From contig JAJRQI010000052.1 of NCBI GenBank assembly GCA_024280335.1, positions 1 to 42,019 of the forward strand: a DNA stretch of 42,019 bases. Direction: 5' to 3'. The notes under the pieces are model-generated. The model saw only the letters and a program-made list of their open reading frames with translations, was not told the DNA's origin and searched no databases. Shown here piece by piece: positions 7,676 through 18,077 of this stretch (the stretch's first letter is position 1; the number at the start of each line of letters is the position of its first letter). A program made the translations under genes and the position numbers. The stretch is from Deltaproteobacteria bacterium. GTDB lineage: Bacteria; Desulfobacterota; Desulfuromonadia; Desulfuromonadales; Geopsychrobacteraceae.

Positions 7676-8548
7676 CTAAAACCTGAATTCCGCCTGCAAC
7701 AAGGGGGAGTTCTTGTGTAAACTCAGTGACAGGTTGAACTGCGTTTGCAGTCGTTTTATCAGTTGTTCCTGCTGCTTGCGGTTGTATTTATGGGCGTTAT
7801 TCATGGCGTTGTAGATATTTCCGCCGTACCAGCCGATTTCGAAGAGCGACAGGATGGCGGAAACGGCATAATTCTCGTGGTTCCAGGCTTCGACAGCGCC
7901 GTAGATGAAGGCGGCATTCAGGGCAAAGGCCATCGCCGCCTGTTTCGGGTGCTCCGTATAGAGTTGCCCGGCTCCCGGCAGGATCGCCGACAGGGTTCCC
8001 GCCAGGGGCGGTGATTTGCGGGGCAATTGCCGATAGTCGCCCAGGTAGTGCTGCAGCAGCTGCCGGTCGGCGGCGGGCAGCTGCGCAAAGCTCTGTTCGG
8101 CTGCGTCTGGCTGATCGTCCTGCAGGTAACTCAGGCCGATCCGGTAAACGGTCTGCTTTTCTGCCGCGGGAACCTGTTCTTTCAGGGTCTGGTAGCGCTG
8201 CCGGGCCTCGGCATAATTTTTCTGTGCAAAGGCGGCATCAGCGTAGAGTTTGCGGGCCTGCAGCACCTGTGGGCTGTCGGGGTAATTCAGCCAGACTTTT
8301 TCCAGCGCCCGGTCCAACTTTTTCCAGCGTTTCCCGGCGCGTAGCGAAATAGCGATCGCCAGTTGCGCCTGCGCGGCGCGCGGATCTTTCGGCTGGTAGT
8401 GAAGAAAGCGTTTGAACTCAGTAATGGCCCGGTAGTGATCCCCCTCCGCCGCCAGAGATTCGGCAAAAGAAATCCGGTCGGGTTCCGCCAATAGCGGTTG
8501 TGGGACCAGCAGCAGCAAGAGCAACAAGAAAAGCGGCATAAAAATCAT
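7676..8548 (-). CDS. Exported TPR protein with C-terminal membrane domain
   Basis: A 290-residue protein beginning with a signal sequence or membrane anchor (very Leu-rich, residues about 4-21, possible cleavage at LLA-EP). Residues about 25-165 are helical TPR-like repeats (HYRAITEFKRFLHYQP, NYAEARQRYQTL, DQPDAAEQSFAQL). A PGAGQLYTEHPKQA motif at about 190 then leads into two hydrophobic segments (AAMAFALNAAFIYGAV and SAILSLFEIGWYGGNIY), resembling small membrane domains of the DUF5683 type. The start may be the first or fourth codon (both ATG) and neither has a strong ribosome site. It lies 12 bp upstream of panE. I do not recognise a specific function; an envelope role is inferred from topology. 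Confidence 0.65.
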   Translation of the reverse strand: MIFMPLFLLLLLLLVPQPLLAEPDRISFAESLAAEGDHYRAITEFKRFLHYQPKDPRAAQAQLAIAISLRAGKRWKKLDRALEKVWLNYPDSPQVLQARKLYADAAFAQKNYAEARQRYQTLKEQVPAAEKQTVYRIGLSYLQDDQPDAAEQSFAQLPAADRQLLQHYLGDYRQLPRKSPPLAGTLSAILPGAGQLYTEHPKQAAMAFALNAAFIYGAVEAWNHENYAVSAILSLFEIGWYGGNIYNAMNNAHKYNRKQQEQLIKRLQTQFNLSLSLHKNSPLLQAEFRF

Positions 8549-8668
8549 CCACTAACAGTCTGTCAATGTGGAAAACGGCGGAACCGACATTATACATAGG
8601 CGCAAGTCCGACATCTATGGAAATGGGTTTTCTTTTTTGGGATCAATAATTTAACTACTTTTGCTGAT

Positions 8669-8697
8669 TTGACAATTGAGACCATTTGTGTTAGTTT
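8669..8697 (+). promoter_or_regulatory. Sigma-70-type promoter of carD
   Basis: A perfect -35 TTGACA at 8669-8674 is followed, after 17 bases, by TAGTTT at 8692-8697. The predicted start near 8704 gives a 5' leader of about 20 bases before the TTG start codon. Confidence 0.55.
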
Positions 8698-8723
8698 CGA
8701 CAATTCAAGTAAAGGAGCTTATT

Positions 8724-9203
8724 TTGTTTAAAATTGGCGACATGGCAGTCTATCCGACCCAGGGGGTCGGGGTAATTGAGAACATCGAAGCACGGGAATT
8801 CTCCGGACAGACACAAGATTTTTATGTACTGCGGATTGTCGACAGCGATATGCGGATCATGGTACCGACCGGCAATGTCAGTAACGTCGGCATGCGTCGG
8901 CTGATCGATCAGAAACGGATTACCGGTATATTCGATGCCTTGGCCGAACCGGGCGAAAGCGGAAAAATTGCTTCATGGAGCCGGCGACAGCGCGAATACC
9001 ACGACAAATTGAAGACCGGTGACCTGTTGGAAGTTGCCGAGGTGCTGCGCGACCTCTATCAGATTCGCACTGGAAAAGAGCTTTCCTACGGGGAGAAGAA
9101 GGTTCTTGAGCAGGCTCGCAAGCTGCTGGTAACCGAAGTGGCCCTGGCCGAAGGTGAAAAAGAAGACCAGGTCACCAAGCGGCTGGAGAATATCTTTCAC
9201 TAA
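8724..9203 (+). CDS. carD: CarD-family RNA polymerase-binding transcription regulator
   Basis: This 159-residue protein stabilises or tunes RNA polymerase open complexes, notably at rRNA-type promoters. The N-terminal RNAP-interacting Tudor-like domain begins FKIGDMAVYPTQGVGVIENI. A helical DNA-binding domain includes the Trp in IASWSRRQREYHDKL and the GDLLEVAEVLRDLYQI helix. The start is a TTG at 8724: AAAGGAG lies six bases upstream and the protein starts LFKIGDMAVYPTQG as in the family. An earlier in-frame start would lie inside the promoter -35 region. A terminator follows, so carD is transcribed separately from ispD. Family assignment is firm; regulon unknown. Confidence 0.9.
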   Translation: MFKIGDMAVYPTQGVGVIENIEAREFSGQTQDFYVLRIVDSDMRIMVPTGNVSNVGMRRLIDQKRITGIFDALAEPGESGKIASWSRRQREYHDKLKTGDLLEVAEVLRDLYQIRTGKELSYGEKKVLEQARKLLVTEVALAEGEKEDQVTKRLENIFH

Positions 9204-9228
9204 TCGCAGCTGACATGGCAGAATATCG

Positions 9229-9258
9229 GACCGGGTGCAAATTGTGCCCGGTCTTTTC
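9229..9258 (+). terminator. Rho-independent terminator after carD
   Basis: GACCGGG and CCCGGTC arms close over an A/T-rich loop that can itself pair partly (GCAAATTGTGC), followed by TTTTCTGTTTTTT. Confidence 0.85.
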
Positions 9259-9283
9259 TGTTTTTTGGGGGCGGTTGAATCCC

Positions 9284-9312
9284 CCTCAGTCCTCCTTTGT
9301 TAAAAGGGGAGG
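9284..9312. repeat. Short imperfect palindrome, possible dispersed repeat
   Basis: CCCCCTCAGTCC then CCTCCTTTGTTAAAAGGGGAGG: an inverted repeat of pyrimidine- and purine-rich arms around GTTA. Similar palindromes recur between genes in many bacterial genomes. Only one copy is seen in this window, so its dispersal is inferred. Confidence 0.35.
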
Positions 9313-9373
9313 CCGGCGTTCCTCTCGGCAACCAAAGGTTTTCGGGGGAATTTCCATCACGTAAGGTTTAACA

Positions 9374-10087
9374 ATGAAAGCAACAGTCCTGATTCCGGCT
9401 GCCGGAATGGGGCGCCGGATGGGCGCTTCGGTCAATAAGCAGTACCTCGACCTGGCCGGCAAGCCGATTCTGGCGCACACTCTGGCGCTGTTTGACCAGC
9501 ATCCACTGATTGAACATATCTACCCGATCCTCCCGGCCGATGAAATCGATTACTGTCAGCAGCAGATTATTGCCCCTTGTGGTTTTTCCAAGGTCCGTAA
9601 GCTGGTGCCCGGCGGGGCTGAACGGCAGGATTCGGTGCACAATGGCTTGCGCGCCTTAGCGGAAGACGGTTTGGCACAGCCGGAACGGATTATCCTGATT
9701 CATGATGGCGCACGACCGCTGTTCAACCCGCACCTGCTGCCGCAGTTGCTTGAAATGATCGTTGCAGGGGGGGCCTGTATTGTCGGGGTTCCGGTCAAGG
9801 ACACCATCAAGGACGTGGACGATGGCGTTATCTGCCACTCCCCGGAGCGTCAGCGACTCTGGCAGGCGCAGACGCCGCAGGGGTTCCGCTATCAGTTGCT
9901 TGCTGAGGCATTTGCTCAGGCGGCCGCCGAGCAGTTTCACGGCACCGATGACGCATCATTGCTGGAACATTGTGAAATGCCGGTGGCGATATTGCAAGGC
10001 GATTACCGCAACATCAAGGTGACGACCCCGGAAGATCTGCTGGTTGCTGCCGCTTTTCTTGACAGCCCGCAGGAGGAATCGGCATGA
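9374..10087 (+). CDS. ispD: 2-C-methyl-D-erythritol 4-phosphate cytidylyltransferase
   Basis: A 237-residue MEP-pathway enzyme that transfers CMP from CTP to methylerythritol phosphate. The nucleotide-binding loop is [20 protein letters not shown] at residues 8-27. [15 protein letters not shown], the IHDGARP motif and a TPQGFR segment are all typical of IspD. Length is normal. Its stop overlaps the ispF start by four bases, so the two are translationally coupled, as is usual for this pair. A weak AAGG lies about eight bases upstream. It starts the ispD-ispF-glnS-cysS run, about 115 bp after the carD terminator. Confidence 0.95.
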   Translation: MKATVLIPAAGMGRRMGASVNKQYLDLAGKPILAHTLALFDQHPLIEHIYPILPADEIDYCQQQIIAPCGFSKVRKLVPGGAERQDSVHNGLRALAEDGLAQPERIILIHDGARPLFNPHLLPQLLEMIVAGGACIVGVPVKDTIKDVDDGVICHSPERQRLWQAQTPQGFRYQLLAEAFAQAAAEQFHGTDDASLLEHCEMPVAILQGDYRNIKVTTPEDLLVAAAFLDSPQEESA

Positions 10088-10578
10088 TACGCATTGGCCA
10101 CGGCTACGACGTTCACCAACTGGTCCCGGAGCGGAAGCTGATTCTCGGCGGTGTCAACATCGATTATCCCCTCGGTCTACTTGGCCACTCCGATGCCGAC
10201 GTGCTGTTGCACGCGATCTGCGATGCGATCCTCGGGGCGCTGGGGTTGGGCGATATCGGCAAACATTTCCCCGACAGTTCCGCCGAATTTGCCGGGATCG
10301 ACAGCCGCAAACTGCTGCGCGAGGTGATCTCCAGGGTGCAGCGCGGCGGCTATGTCATCGGCAATCTGGACAGCACCATCATCTGTCAGAAACCGAAACT
10401 GGCAAGCCATATTCCGCAGATGGTTGAACGGATTGCCGAGGATTGTCAGGTAGAGGCGGGGCGGATCAACGTTAAGGCGACGACCACCGAAAAACTCGGC
10501 TTCGCCGGGCGTTGTGAGGGGATTGCCGCGCATGCGGTGGTATTGCTGCAAGTGAAAGCCACAGACTCAGGTAGTTAA
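10084..10578 (+). CDS. ispF: 2-C-methyl-D-erythritol 2,4-cyclodiphosphate synthase
   Basis: A 164-residue trimeric MEP-pathway enzyme that cyclises CDP-methylerythritol 2-phosphate, releasing CMP. It begins [13 protein letters not shown], with the metal-binding Asp-Val-His (D8-H10), and has [20 protein letters not shown], with a further zinc His, and [21 protein letters not shown] near the C-terminus. It overlaps ispD by four bases. Slightly longer at the C-terminus than the typical 157-160 residues. glnS begins 45 bp later. Confidence 0.95.
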   Translation: MIRIGHGYDVHQLVPERKLILGGVNIDYPLGLLGHSDADVLLHAICDAILGALGLGDIGKHFPDSSAEFAGIDSRKLLREVISRVQRGGYVIGNLDSTIICQKPKLASHIPQMVERIAEDCQVEAGRINVKATTTEKLGFAGRCEGIAAHAVVLLQVKATDSGS

Positions 10579-10623
10579 CGCTGCCATTATTTCATAGTAC
10601 ATAGCACAAAAAAGGACCTCTCC

Positions 10624-12285
<1,662 letters not shown>

Positions 12286-12318
12286 TTTCCTACACCAAAT
12301 CAACACGGAGAATACGCA

Positions 12319-13764
12319 ATGAGCTTACGCGTCTACAACACTATGAGCGGCAAAAAGGAAGAGTTTCAACCGCTGACTCCCGGCAAGGTCGGCATGTACG
12401 TTTGCGGTGTTACCGTCTACGATTACTGCCACATCGGTCACGCCCGTGCCAATATCGTTTTCGATATCATCTACCGCTACCTGAAGTTTTCCGGGTTCGA
12501 CACCACCTACGTGCGCAACTATACCGATGTCGACGACAAGATCATCAACCGCGCCAACGAGCGGGGAATCCCCAGCAAGGAACTGGCGGAAGATTTTATC
12601 CGGGCCTTTGACGAGGATATGGCTGCTTTGGGTCTGGCCAAGCCGACCCATGAGCCGCGCGCCACCGAGTATATCGACAAGATTATCGAGATCTGCCGGA
12701 TTCTGATCGACAAGGGGCTGGCCTACGCATCGGCCGGCGATGTCTACTATCGGGTCGATAAGTTCGATCGCTACTTGCAGTTGAGTAAACGCAACATGGA
12801 GGAGATGCAGGCCGGAGCACGGATCACGACCGGCGAGCAGAAGGAAAATCCGATGGATTTCGCCCTCTGGAAGGCGGCCAAACCGAATGAACCTTTGTGG
12901 GAATCGCCCTGGGGAGCGGGGCGACCGGGCTGGCACATCGAGTGCTCGGCGATGAGTTCTTCGCTGCTCGGCGACAGTTTCGATATCCACGGCGGCGGTC
13001 GCGACCTGATCTTCCCGCATCACGAAAACGAGATCGCCCAGTCTGAGGGGGCCAGCGGCAAGCCATTCGCCAAATACTGGCTGCACAACGGTTTTGTCAA
13101 CGTCAACCAGGAGAAGATGAGCAAATCGCTCGGCAACTTTTTCACCATCCGCGATATCCTGCAAACCTATGATCCGGAGGTGGTACGCTTCTTTATCCTC
13201 ACCGCCCACTACCGTTCACCGATCGACTTCAGCGATCAAAATCTGGCTGATTCTCAAACCGGTTTGAGCCGTTTCTACGAAGCGCTGCAACTGGCTGAAG
13301 ACGCGGTCGACGGCATTACCGAAACGGGGATAAAAAGCAGCCTCGGGGCTGAACTGGAGACCAGGTTTCGCGAAGCGATGGACGATGATTTCAACAGCGC
13401 CCTGGCGATTGCCCACCTGTTCGAAGGGGTGCGAAACATGAACCGACTCTGTGCCACCAAGAAATTTCGCAAAAAGGCCGATCTGGTTGCCCAGGTGCGT
13501 GATCTGCGCGCCACGGTGCTGCGGCTGGGTGAAGTGCTCGGTCTGTACAATTCGAATCCAGCGCAGTGGCTGGAAAAGCTCAAATTCACCGGACTCGCCA
13601 AGCTGGAGATCAGTGCCGAAGAGATTGAAGCGCAGATCGAAGCGCGCAAGCAGGCGCGGACCGACAAGGATTTTGCGCGCTCCGATGAAATTCGTGATGC
13701 CCTGATCGAACGCGGGATCGAGCTGCTTGATTCGCAGCAGGGGACGACCTGGAAATTGAAATAG
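12319..13764 (+). CDS. cysS: Cysteine--tRNA ligase
   Basis: A 481-residue class I synthetase. The N-terminal [18 protein letters not shown] carries the first zinc Cys and the HIGH motif. WHIECSAMS and [10 protein letters not shown] carry the other zinc ligands, and EKMSKSLGN is the KMSKS loop. The C-terminal helical tRNA-binding domain ends with a usual [13 protein letters not shown]. An ACGGAG site precedes the ATG by about eight bases. Last gene of the isoprenoid/tRNA-synthetase run, followed by nested inverted repeats and a bidirectional terminator. Confidence 0.96.
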   Translation: MSLRVYNTMSGKKEEFQPLTPGKVGMYVCGVTVYDYCHIGHARANIVFDIIYRYLKFSGFDTTYVRNYTDVDDKIINRANERGIPSKELAEDFIRAFDEDMAALGLAKPTHEPRATEYIDKIIEICRILIDKGLAYASAGDVYYRVDKFDRYLQLSKRNMEEMQAGARITTGEQKENPMDFALWKAAKPNEPLWESPWGAGRPGWHIECSAMSSSLLGDSFDIHGGGRDLIFPHHENEIAQSEGASGKPFAKYWLHNGFVNVNQEKMSKSLGNFFTIRDILQTYDPEVVRFFILTAHYRSPIDFSDQNLADSQTGLSRFYEALQLAEDAVDGITETGIKSSLGAELETRFREAMDDDFNSALAIAHLFEGVRNMNRLCATKKFRKKADLVAQVRDLRATVLRLGEVLGLYNSNPAQWLEKLKFTGLAKLEISAEEIEAQIEARKQARTDKDFARSDEIRDALIERGIELLDSQQGTTWKLK

Positions 13765-13773
13765 TTTGAACAG

Positions 13774-13902
13774 TTCAGCACAATTTTATAATCTGTCATT
13801 CCCGAGGGTGTAATCGGGAATCCAGACTTTAAAATCATGGATCTCCGATAGAATCATTCGGGGATGACAGACGTTTTTGGCAACAGTTTAGATTGTGCTG
13901 AA
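13774..13902. repeat. Outer inverted-repeat element flanking a REP-like element
   Basis: The 11-bp arms TTCAGCACAAT (13774-13784) and ATTGTGCTGAA (13892-13902) are exact reverse complements, about 107 bp apart. The inner element at 13795-13868 lies between them. The pair may be an original hairpin split by an insertion, or the ends of a larger non-coding mobile element. Confidence 0.55.
13795..13868. repeat. REP/dRS3-like palindromic element
   Basis: The ends are GTCATTCCCGA and TCGGGGATGAC, inverted copies of each other with one mismatch. The left part contains ATTCCCGA...TCGGGAAT, the pattern of widely spread dRS3/REP-type elements. Only one copy lies in this window. Confidence 0.6.
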
Positions 13903-13941
13903 GTTACAATAGGTTTTTGCAACGCAAAGCACCTGAGATCA

Positions 13942-13969
13942 AAAAGGCCGCTCAATCGAGCGGCCTTTT
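13942..13969. terminator. Bidirectional terminator between cysS and srkA
   Basis: AAAAGGCCGCTC-AATC-GAGCGGCCTTTT is a perfect 12-bp stem with a four-base loop and A/T runs on both sides. It can end transcription of cysS (plus) and srkA (minus). Confidence 0.88.
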
Positions 13970-13974
13970 GACGT

Positions 13975-14964
13975 TTACAGCCTCAGCGGCGGCTCCAGCA
14001 AGGCTGACATCTGCTCACGAAGTTCCAGAATATGTTCCCCCCAATATTGCAGACTGTTAAACCAGGGAAAGGTGCGTGGAAACGCCGGATCATCCCAACG
14101 GCGCGCCAGCCAGGCACTGTAGTTGATCATCCGCAGGGTGCGCAACGGTTCGATCAGCTGCAGTTGCTGAAAGTCGAAATCGTGGAACTGATGGTAGCCC
14201 TCAAGGATTTTATCCATCTGCCGGCGTTGTTGATCTTCCGGACCGGAAAGCAGCATCCACAAGTCCTGAATCGCCGGAGCCATGCGAGAATCGTCAAAAT
14301 CGACAAAATTCGGCGTGCCGTCACGCCAGAGCATGTTGCCGCTGTGGCAGTCGCCATGCACACGGATATTGCGCACCTCGGGGAGTCGGGCAAAACGCTC
14401 ATCGATCAGTTGCAGCAGGTCGCGAGTCAAAGACCGGTAGGATTCGAGATAGTCGGCCGGGATGAACTGCTCACTGAGCAGCGTTACACACTGGTGGCCG
14501 AAACTACGGCTGTCAAGGGTCGGTCGATGGGCAAAGGGGCGGATGCTGCCGCACAGATGGATACGACCGAGCATTCGACCGAGCATCTGCAGATGCGCTA
14601 AATTATCCAGCTCCGGCGCCTGCCCCCCCTTGCGCGGGTAAAGAGCAAAACAGAAATCCTGATAATGAAACAGGCTCTCTCCGGCACGGTTGAACAATGG
14701 CGCCACCACCGGCAGTTCCTGCTCGGCAAGTTCCTGGGTGAACTGATGTTCTTCCAGAATCTGGGCATCGCTCCAGCGTTGCGGCCGATAAAATTTGGCG
14801 ATGATCGGTTCTGCATCCTCAATCCCGATCTGATAGACCCGGTTTTCATAGCTGTTCAGCGTCAGAACCCGGCAGTCGCACCGGTAGCCCTGTGATTCAA
14901 TCGCATCCATGACAAAGGCGGGTGTCAGAGCATCAAATGGGTGGCGGTTCGGTTCTTCCGGCAT
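13975..14964 (-). CDS. srkA: Stress response kinase A (SrkA/YihE)
   Basis: A 329-residue APH/choline-kinase-fold Ser/Thr protein kinase, linked in E. coli to survival under stress and to Cpx control (formerly YihE/RdoA). Conserved stretches include LNSYENRVYQIG, KFYRPQRWSDAQILEEHQF (ATP-lysine region), the catalytic loop VHGDCHSGNMLWRDG and the metal-binding VDFDDSRMAPAIQDLWMLL. Length matches E. coli SrkA (328). In E. coli the gene is in the Cpx regulon; here a CpxRA pair lies 12 kb away, but I saw no clear CpxR box before this gene. The only gene upstream of it on this strand is cls, 97 bp away. Confidence 0.9.
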   Translation of the reverse strand: MPEEPNRHPFDALTPAFVMDAIESQGYRCDCRVLTLNSYENRVYQIGIEDAEPIIAKFYRPQRWSDAQILEEHQFTQELAEQELPVVAPLFNRAGESLFHYQDFCFALYPRKGGQAPELDNLAHLQMLGRMLGRIHLCGSIRPFAHRPTLDSRSFGHQCVTLLSEQFIPADYLESYRSLTRDLLQLIDERFARLPEVRNIRVHGDCHSGNMLWRDGTPNFVDFDDSRMAPAIQDLWMLLSGPEDQQRRQMDKILEGYHQFHDFDFQQLQLIEPLRTLRMINYSAWLARRWDDPAFPRTFPWFNSLQYWGEHILELREQMSALLEPPLRL

Positions 14965-15061
14965 AGTCTCCTCACGCAGCTACTGGTCGCAGGGAGTGTA
15001 CCTTTGTGTCGCAGACAAAGTAAAGCGAAGGAGAGCGGCTCGGTTCGATAGATTGTCAGCT

Positions 15062-16480
15062 TTACAGGTAGGGCGACAGCAGCTTGCAGAAAGAATCGCG
15101 CAACCGTAGCGGCAATGAGCGCTGGTCCATCTCTTCCAGAGTGACTTGGCGCGATTTTTCCCGACACTGATCGAAATGCCCGACCAGTTCATTGAGGGTC
15201 TCTGCATCGAAAATCTCAACATTGAATTCAAAATTCAAGCGCAGGCTGCGCGGATCGATATTGGCTGAGCCGATCAGTGCGTATTCGTCGTCGATCAGCA
15301 GCAGTTTGCTGTGCACGAAAGGGGGCGGCTGAAAATAGATCTGCACATTATGCTCAAGCAGCTCAAACAGGTAGGCATTGGTCGCCCAGGCGACATAAGG
15401 CAGATTGTTTTTTTCCGGCAGCAGGATTTCGACCCGGACACCGCGCAATGAAGCAGTATTGATCGCCGCCAGTTGGGCGCGGGTCGGGATGAAGTAGGGG
15501 GTCATGATTCTGATCCGTGATTTGGCACAGGCCAGGGCACCGATCAGAATCCAGTTGAGCTTTTCGTGCGGCTCGTTCGGTCCGGCGCTGATACTGCGGC
15601 AGCAGGCATTGCCGGCAATTTCCGCTGTCGGCCAGTCGTGGCGTTTGCGTTTTTCATTGGTCGCGAAATGCCAATCTTCCATGAAGGCATCGCGCAACTG
15701 GCTGCAGATCGGGCCTTTCAAGCTGAAGTGGATATCGATCACCCGACGCGGATTATTTTTGATCATCGCCAGATGCCGATCGCAGATATTCATCCCCCCG
15801 GTAAAGCCGATCTGGTTGTCGACCAGCAGCAGCTTGCGGTGATTGCGCATGTTCAGATAGAAGCTGCGCGTCAGGGTTGCCGGCAGGAAGATGGCGACCT
15901 TCACCCCGGTGCCCTGCAGCAGGTGGCGGACTTTGGCAAAAGCGTAGTGTTCACCGAAAGCATCGATCAACACGCGGACTTCAACACCCCGTGCCACTGC
16001 TGCGGTCAGTTCGCGGACAAACAGTTTTCCGGTCCGGTCGGCTTTGAATATGTAACTGGAGAGGAAGATCGAGTCTGCGGCGCTGCGGATCGCCTCAAGC
16101 ATTGCCGGATAGGCCTGCTCGCCGTTGTAAAGTACTTTGATCGCGTTGCCGAAGATCAGCGGGCGGCGGGTGACCGCATCGGAGAGGTTGATCAACGCCC
16201 GACTGGTCGGACTGGACGGAAAATGATTCAGATCCTTCGGGCTGGGCGTCTGGTCGACATTCAGCCAGTGCATCCCCTGCCCCTGCTTCTGCAGTTCGCG
16301 GGCGCGGGTGCGGATCCGGTTCACACCGAGCAGCCAGTAGAGCAGTGCCCCTAGGCCGGGCAGCGCCAAACAGGTGACGATCCAGCCGAGGGCCGCCCGT
16401 GGGTCGCGTTTGTTCAGCAGCACGTGCCCTGCTGAGATCAGCGAAAAAACCCAGAAAACTGTCAGCAACAAAGAGAACAT
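15062..16480 (-). CDS. cls: Cardiolipin synthase (phospholipase D family)
   Basis: A 472-residue membrane enzyme that condenses phosphatidylglycerol to cardiolipin. Two N-terminal membrane segments lie at about 3-20 and 31-52. Two phospholipase D HKD motifs follow: HRKLLLVDNQIGFTGG and HSKLLLIDDEYALIGSANID. Length and layout match ClsA. GGGGGA lies a few bases before the ATG. It sits between srkA and a zinc-ribbon gene, all on the minus strand. ClsA, ClsB and ClsC differ mainly in the N-terminus; the membrane hairpin favours the ClsA type. Confidence 0.92.
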   Translation of the reverse strand: MFSLLLTVFWVFSLISAGHVLLNKRDPRAALGWIVTCLALPGLGALLYWLLGVNRIRTRARELQKQGQGMHWLNVDQTPSPKDLNHFPSSPTSRALINLSDAVTRRPLIFGNAIKVLYNGEQAYPAMLEAIRSAADSIFLSSYIFKADRTGKLFVRELTAAVARGVEVRVLIDAFGEHYAFAKVRHLLQGTGVKVAIFLPATLTRSFYLNMRNHRKLLLVDNQIGFTGGMNICDRHLAMIKNNPRRVIDIHFSLKGPICSQLRDAFMEDWHFATNEKRKRHDWPTAEIAGNACCRSISAGPNEPHEKLNWILIGALACAKSRIRIMTPYFIPTRAQLAAINTASLRGVRVEILLPEKNNLPYVAWATNAYLFELLEHNVQIYFQPPPFVHSKLLLIDDEYALIGSANIDPRSLRLNFEFNVEIFDAETLNELVGHFDQCREKSRQVTLEEMDQRSLPLRLRDSFCKLLSPYL

Positions 16481-16620
16481 GAATCCCCCGAGGAAGAGGA
16501 GAATAATGGAGCGTTTTCAAGAAGTTAGCAGATCGGCCGGGGGTTGTCCAGCAAGCGATCACTGCTTGCCGGCTGACTTTTCTGCACCGTGGCGGGGTCC
16601 GCCGCCGGGGCTGGGCACCA

Positions 16621-16953
16621 TCAGCGCAGCGTGGTGCCGCAACGCGGGCAGGTGAGCACAACGTTGCTGGAAATCTTGTCTCCACAGGTTGGACAATTGA
16701 ACCAGTGCCGACAGAAACGGCATTGCTGTTCAGACAGCCCCTGCTTCTTTTTACACTTCGGGCAGCGGCGGTACATTTTGCGGTTGCTCAGGTAATCCTC
16801 GAAAAACAGCCCGCAACGGGGACATTCACTGCTCCCCGGTTTATGGATAATCGCCCCGCAACCGGGAATTGGGCACTTGAGGACCGTTTTGCACTTCTGA
16901 CACCAGTATTCCCCCTTAAGCGGCTCTTTGCAACTTGGACATTTTTTAGTCAT
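16621..16953 (-). CDS. Multi-zinc-ribbon protein
   Basis: A 110-residue protein made almost entirely of zinc-ribbon units. CPSC, CQKC, CPIPGC, CPRC, CPKC, CRFC, CPTC and CPRC are spaced along its length, enough for about four zinc sites. The start at 16953 has CTGGAG eight bases upstream; a longer in-frame start would add a poorly conserved hydrophobic stretch. No membrane segment is clear after this start. Double zinc ribbons of this kind occur in bacterial proteins of unknown role. It could bind nucleic acid or another protein. I do not recognise a specific function. Confidence 0.7.
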   Translation of the reverse strand: MTKKCPSCKEPLKGEYWCQKCKTVLKCPIPGCGAIIHKPGSSECPRCGLFFEDYLSNRKMYRRCPKCKKKQGLSEQQCRFCRHWFNCPTCGDKISSNVVLTCPRCGTTLR

Positions 16954-17057
16954 CGGTTGACTCCAGCAGGGATAAAATACCGCCACTGCTTGTGACGACA
17001 GATCTTCAGGCAAACCTTTACTAAGCATAATCGACAGAAAGAAGATTGCCAAGAGAC

Positions 17058-17086
17058 TTGAGTCTTTACAGCGATACTGCTATGCT
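17058..17086 (+). promoter_or_regulatory. Possible sigma-70 promoter for the two-repeat protein
   Basis: TTGAGT at 17058-17063, 17 bases, then TATGCT at 17081-17086. Each hexamer matches the consensus at four of six positions. It lies about 45 bp before the ATG at 17133. Confidence 0.35.
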
Positions 17087-17132
17087 TTTTAAGGTTTTCT
17101 TAATTTTTTGACGAGAGACAAGGATCAGACCC

Positions 17133-17585
17133 ATGGCTAACGATCTGCAGGTGGAAAAACGACAGGAACAGGTCAGTCTGTTCATGGCGGATGGAATCGT
17201 CTTCGAAGGAACGGTCTTTCTGGCGCAGTACGCCATGTACCATTCCGGCGAACAGCGGGTTCTCGATCTGCTTTTGGAGGATGACCGCTTTCTGCCGATG
17301 AAAGCAAACGACGGAACCTTCCATCTGATCAGCAAGGGGATGATCAGTCATGTTCGCTGTAAAGTCGTCCTGGAGGAGGGATTGGAATATATCGATCGCC
17401 AGATCCAGATCAGTTTTCTCGGTAACGAAGCCCTGCAGGGGGCGGTGAAGAGCAACCTGCCGGCACACAGCACCCGACTGACCGACTACATCAACAGTGG
17501 CAACGAATTTTTTCCACTGTTTTCCGGTGATCATGCCTATCTGGTCAACCGCAGCCTGATTCGCGATGTGGTTTTGCTCGACTAA
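17133..17585 (+). CDS. Uncharacterised protein with an internal duplication (DUF6812-like)
   Basis: A 150-residue cytoplasmic protein without signal or membrane segment. It contains two similar units of about 60 residues. Unit one (about 13-72) runs from SLFMADGIVFEGTVFL through VLDLLLEDDRFLPM to HLISKGMISHV. Unit two (about 88-148) runs from IQISFLGNEALQGAV through LTDYINSGNEFFPL to YLVNRSLIRDVVLL. Each is a strand-strand-helix-strand unit ending in a docking-type FLP/FFPL segment. This layout resembles DUF6812-type small proteins of Deltaproteobacteria; I cannot assign a role. AAGGATC precedes the ATG, and a terminator follows. Confidence 0.6.
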   Translation: MANDLQVEKRQEQVSLFMADGIVFEGTVFLAQYAMYHSGEQRVLDLLLEDDRFLPMKANDGTFHLISKGMISHVRCKVVLEEGLEYIDRQIQISFLGNEALQGAVKSNLPAHSTRLTDYINSGNEFFPLFSGDHAYLVNRSLIRDVVLLD

Positions 17586-17620
17586 GCCTGAATGGCAAAT
17601 CTAAGCAGGTAAAATTATTG

Positions 17621-17655
17621 AAGGCCAGTCCTGTAGCAGGGCTGGCCTTCTTTGT
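17621..17655 (+). terminator. Rho-independent terminator
   Basis: AAGGCCAG and CTGGCCTT arms, extended by TCCTG and CAGGG across a short loop, followed by CTTTGT. It ends the transcript of the two-repeat protein; the convergent PEGA lipoprotein gene stops at 17685. Confidence 0.75.
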
Positions 17656-17684
17656 CGGTATGTCTTGCATCTGTCAGCTAAGAA

Positions 17685-18077
17685 CTATTGTGCTTTTTCC
17701 AATTTAGCTGTCAGCTGCGGGTTATTGCGTTTCATGACGAAGAGATAGCTTTCCTTGAGCTTCTTGGTGAAAAAGGTGCCGAGCCACAGGGGACTCCAGA
17801 CGACCCCGGCCATTAACCAACGCTTCATGGCTTTGGAATCGGTTTTGTCAGCCTTAATCGTCAGATCGACCTGCTCATAGCCCGTATGAGCAATGCTGAC
17901 CTGATGCTGACTGCCAGGACTTAATGCATGGGCATACTCGACCGGGGTCACCCCGATCCGTTTTCCATCAATGGTGACCATGGCTCCTGGCGGTTCAGAT
18001 TGAAAGAGGGCCTGCTTGGGGGCACAGGCGCTGAGAAACGCGACCAATAAAATAAGGGTTAACAGTTTACTTTTCAT
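17685..18077 (-). CDS. PEGA-domain lipoprotein
   Basis: A 130-residue lipoprotein. The start at 18077 has AGGAG seven bases upstream and gives MKSKLLTLILLVAFLSAC with the lipobox L-S-A-C (Cys at 18). A PEGA-like domain (about 26-75) follows: FQSEPPGAMVTIDGKRIGVTP, with the P-x-G-A and T-P motifs. After it comes a short region with a possible hydrophobic segment (RWLMAGVVWSPLWLGTFF), typical of small PEGA lipoproteins with a P-x-W-L/G-type region. It is probably anchored in the outer or inner membrane on the periplasmic side. The function is not known; PEGA domains often bind cell-surface components. Confidence 0.7.
   Translation of the reverse strand: MKSKLLTLILLVAFLSACAPKQALFQSEPPGAMVTIDGKRIGVTPVEYAHALSPGSQHQVSIAHTGYEQVDLTIKADKTDSKAMKRWLMAGVVWSPLWLGTFFTKKLKESYLFVMKRNNPQLTAKLEKAQ

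Noticed and set aside
13915-13935. The string CAACGCAAAGC resembles part of a c-di-GMP (GEMM) riboswitch.
   Set aside because: The rest of the conserved core is missing, and it lies between convergent genes where a riboswitch would have nothing to control.
16506-16655. A 49-codon plus-strand frame with a good AGAGGAG site between cls and the zinc-ribbon gene.
   Set aside because: The product has a random-looking composition and overlaps the 3' end of the zinc-ribbon gene on the other strand. The AGAGGAG could be chance.
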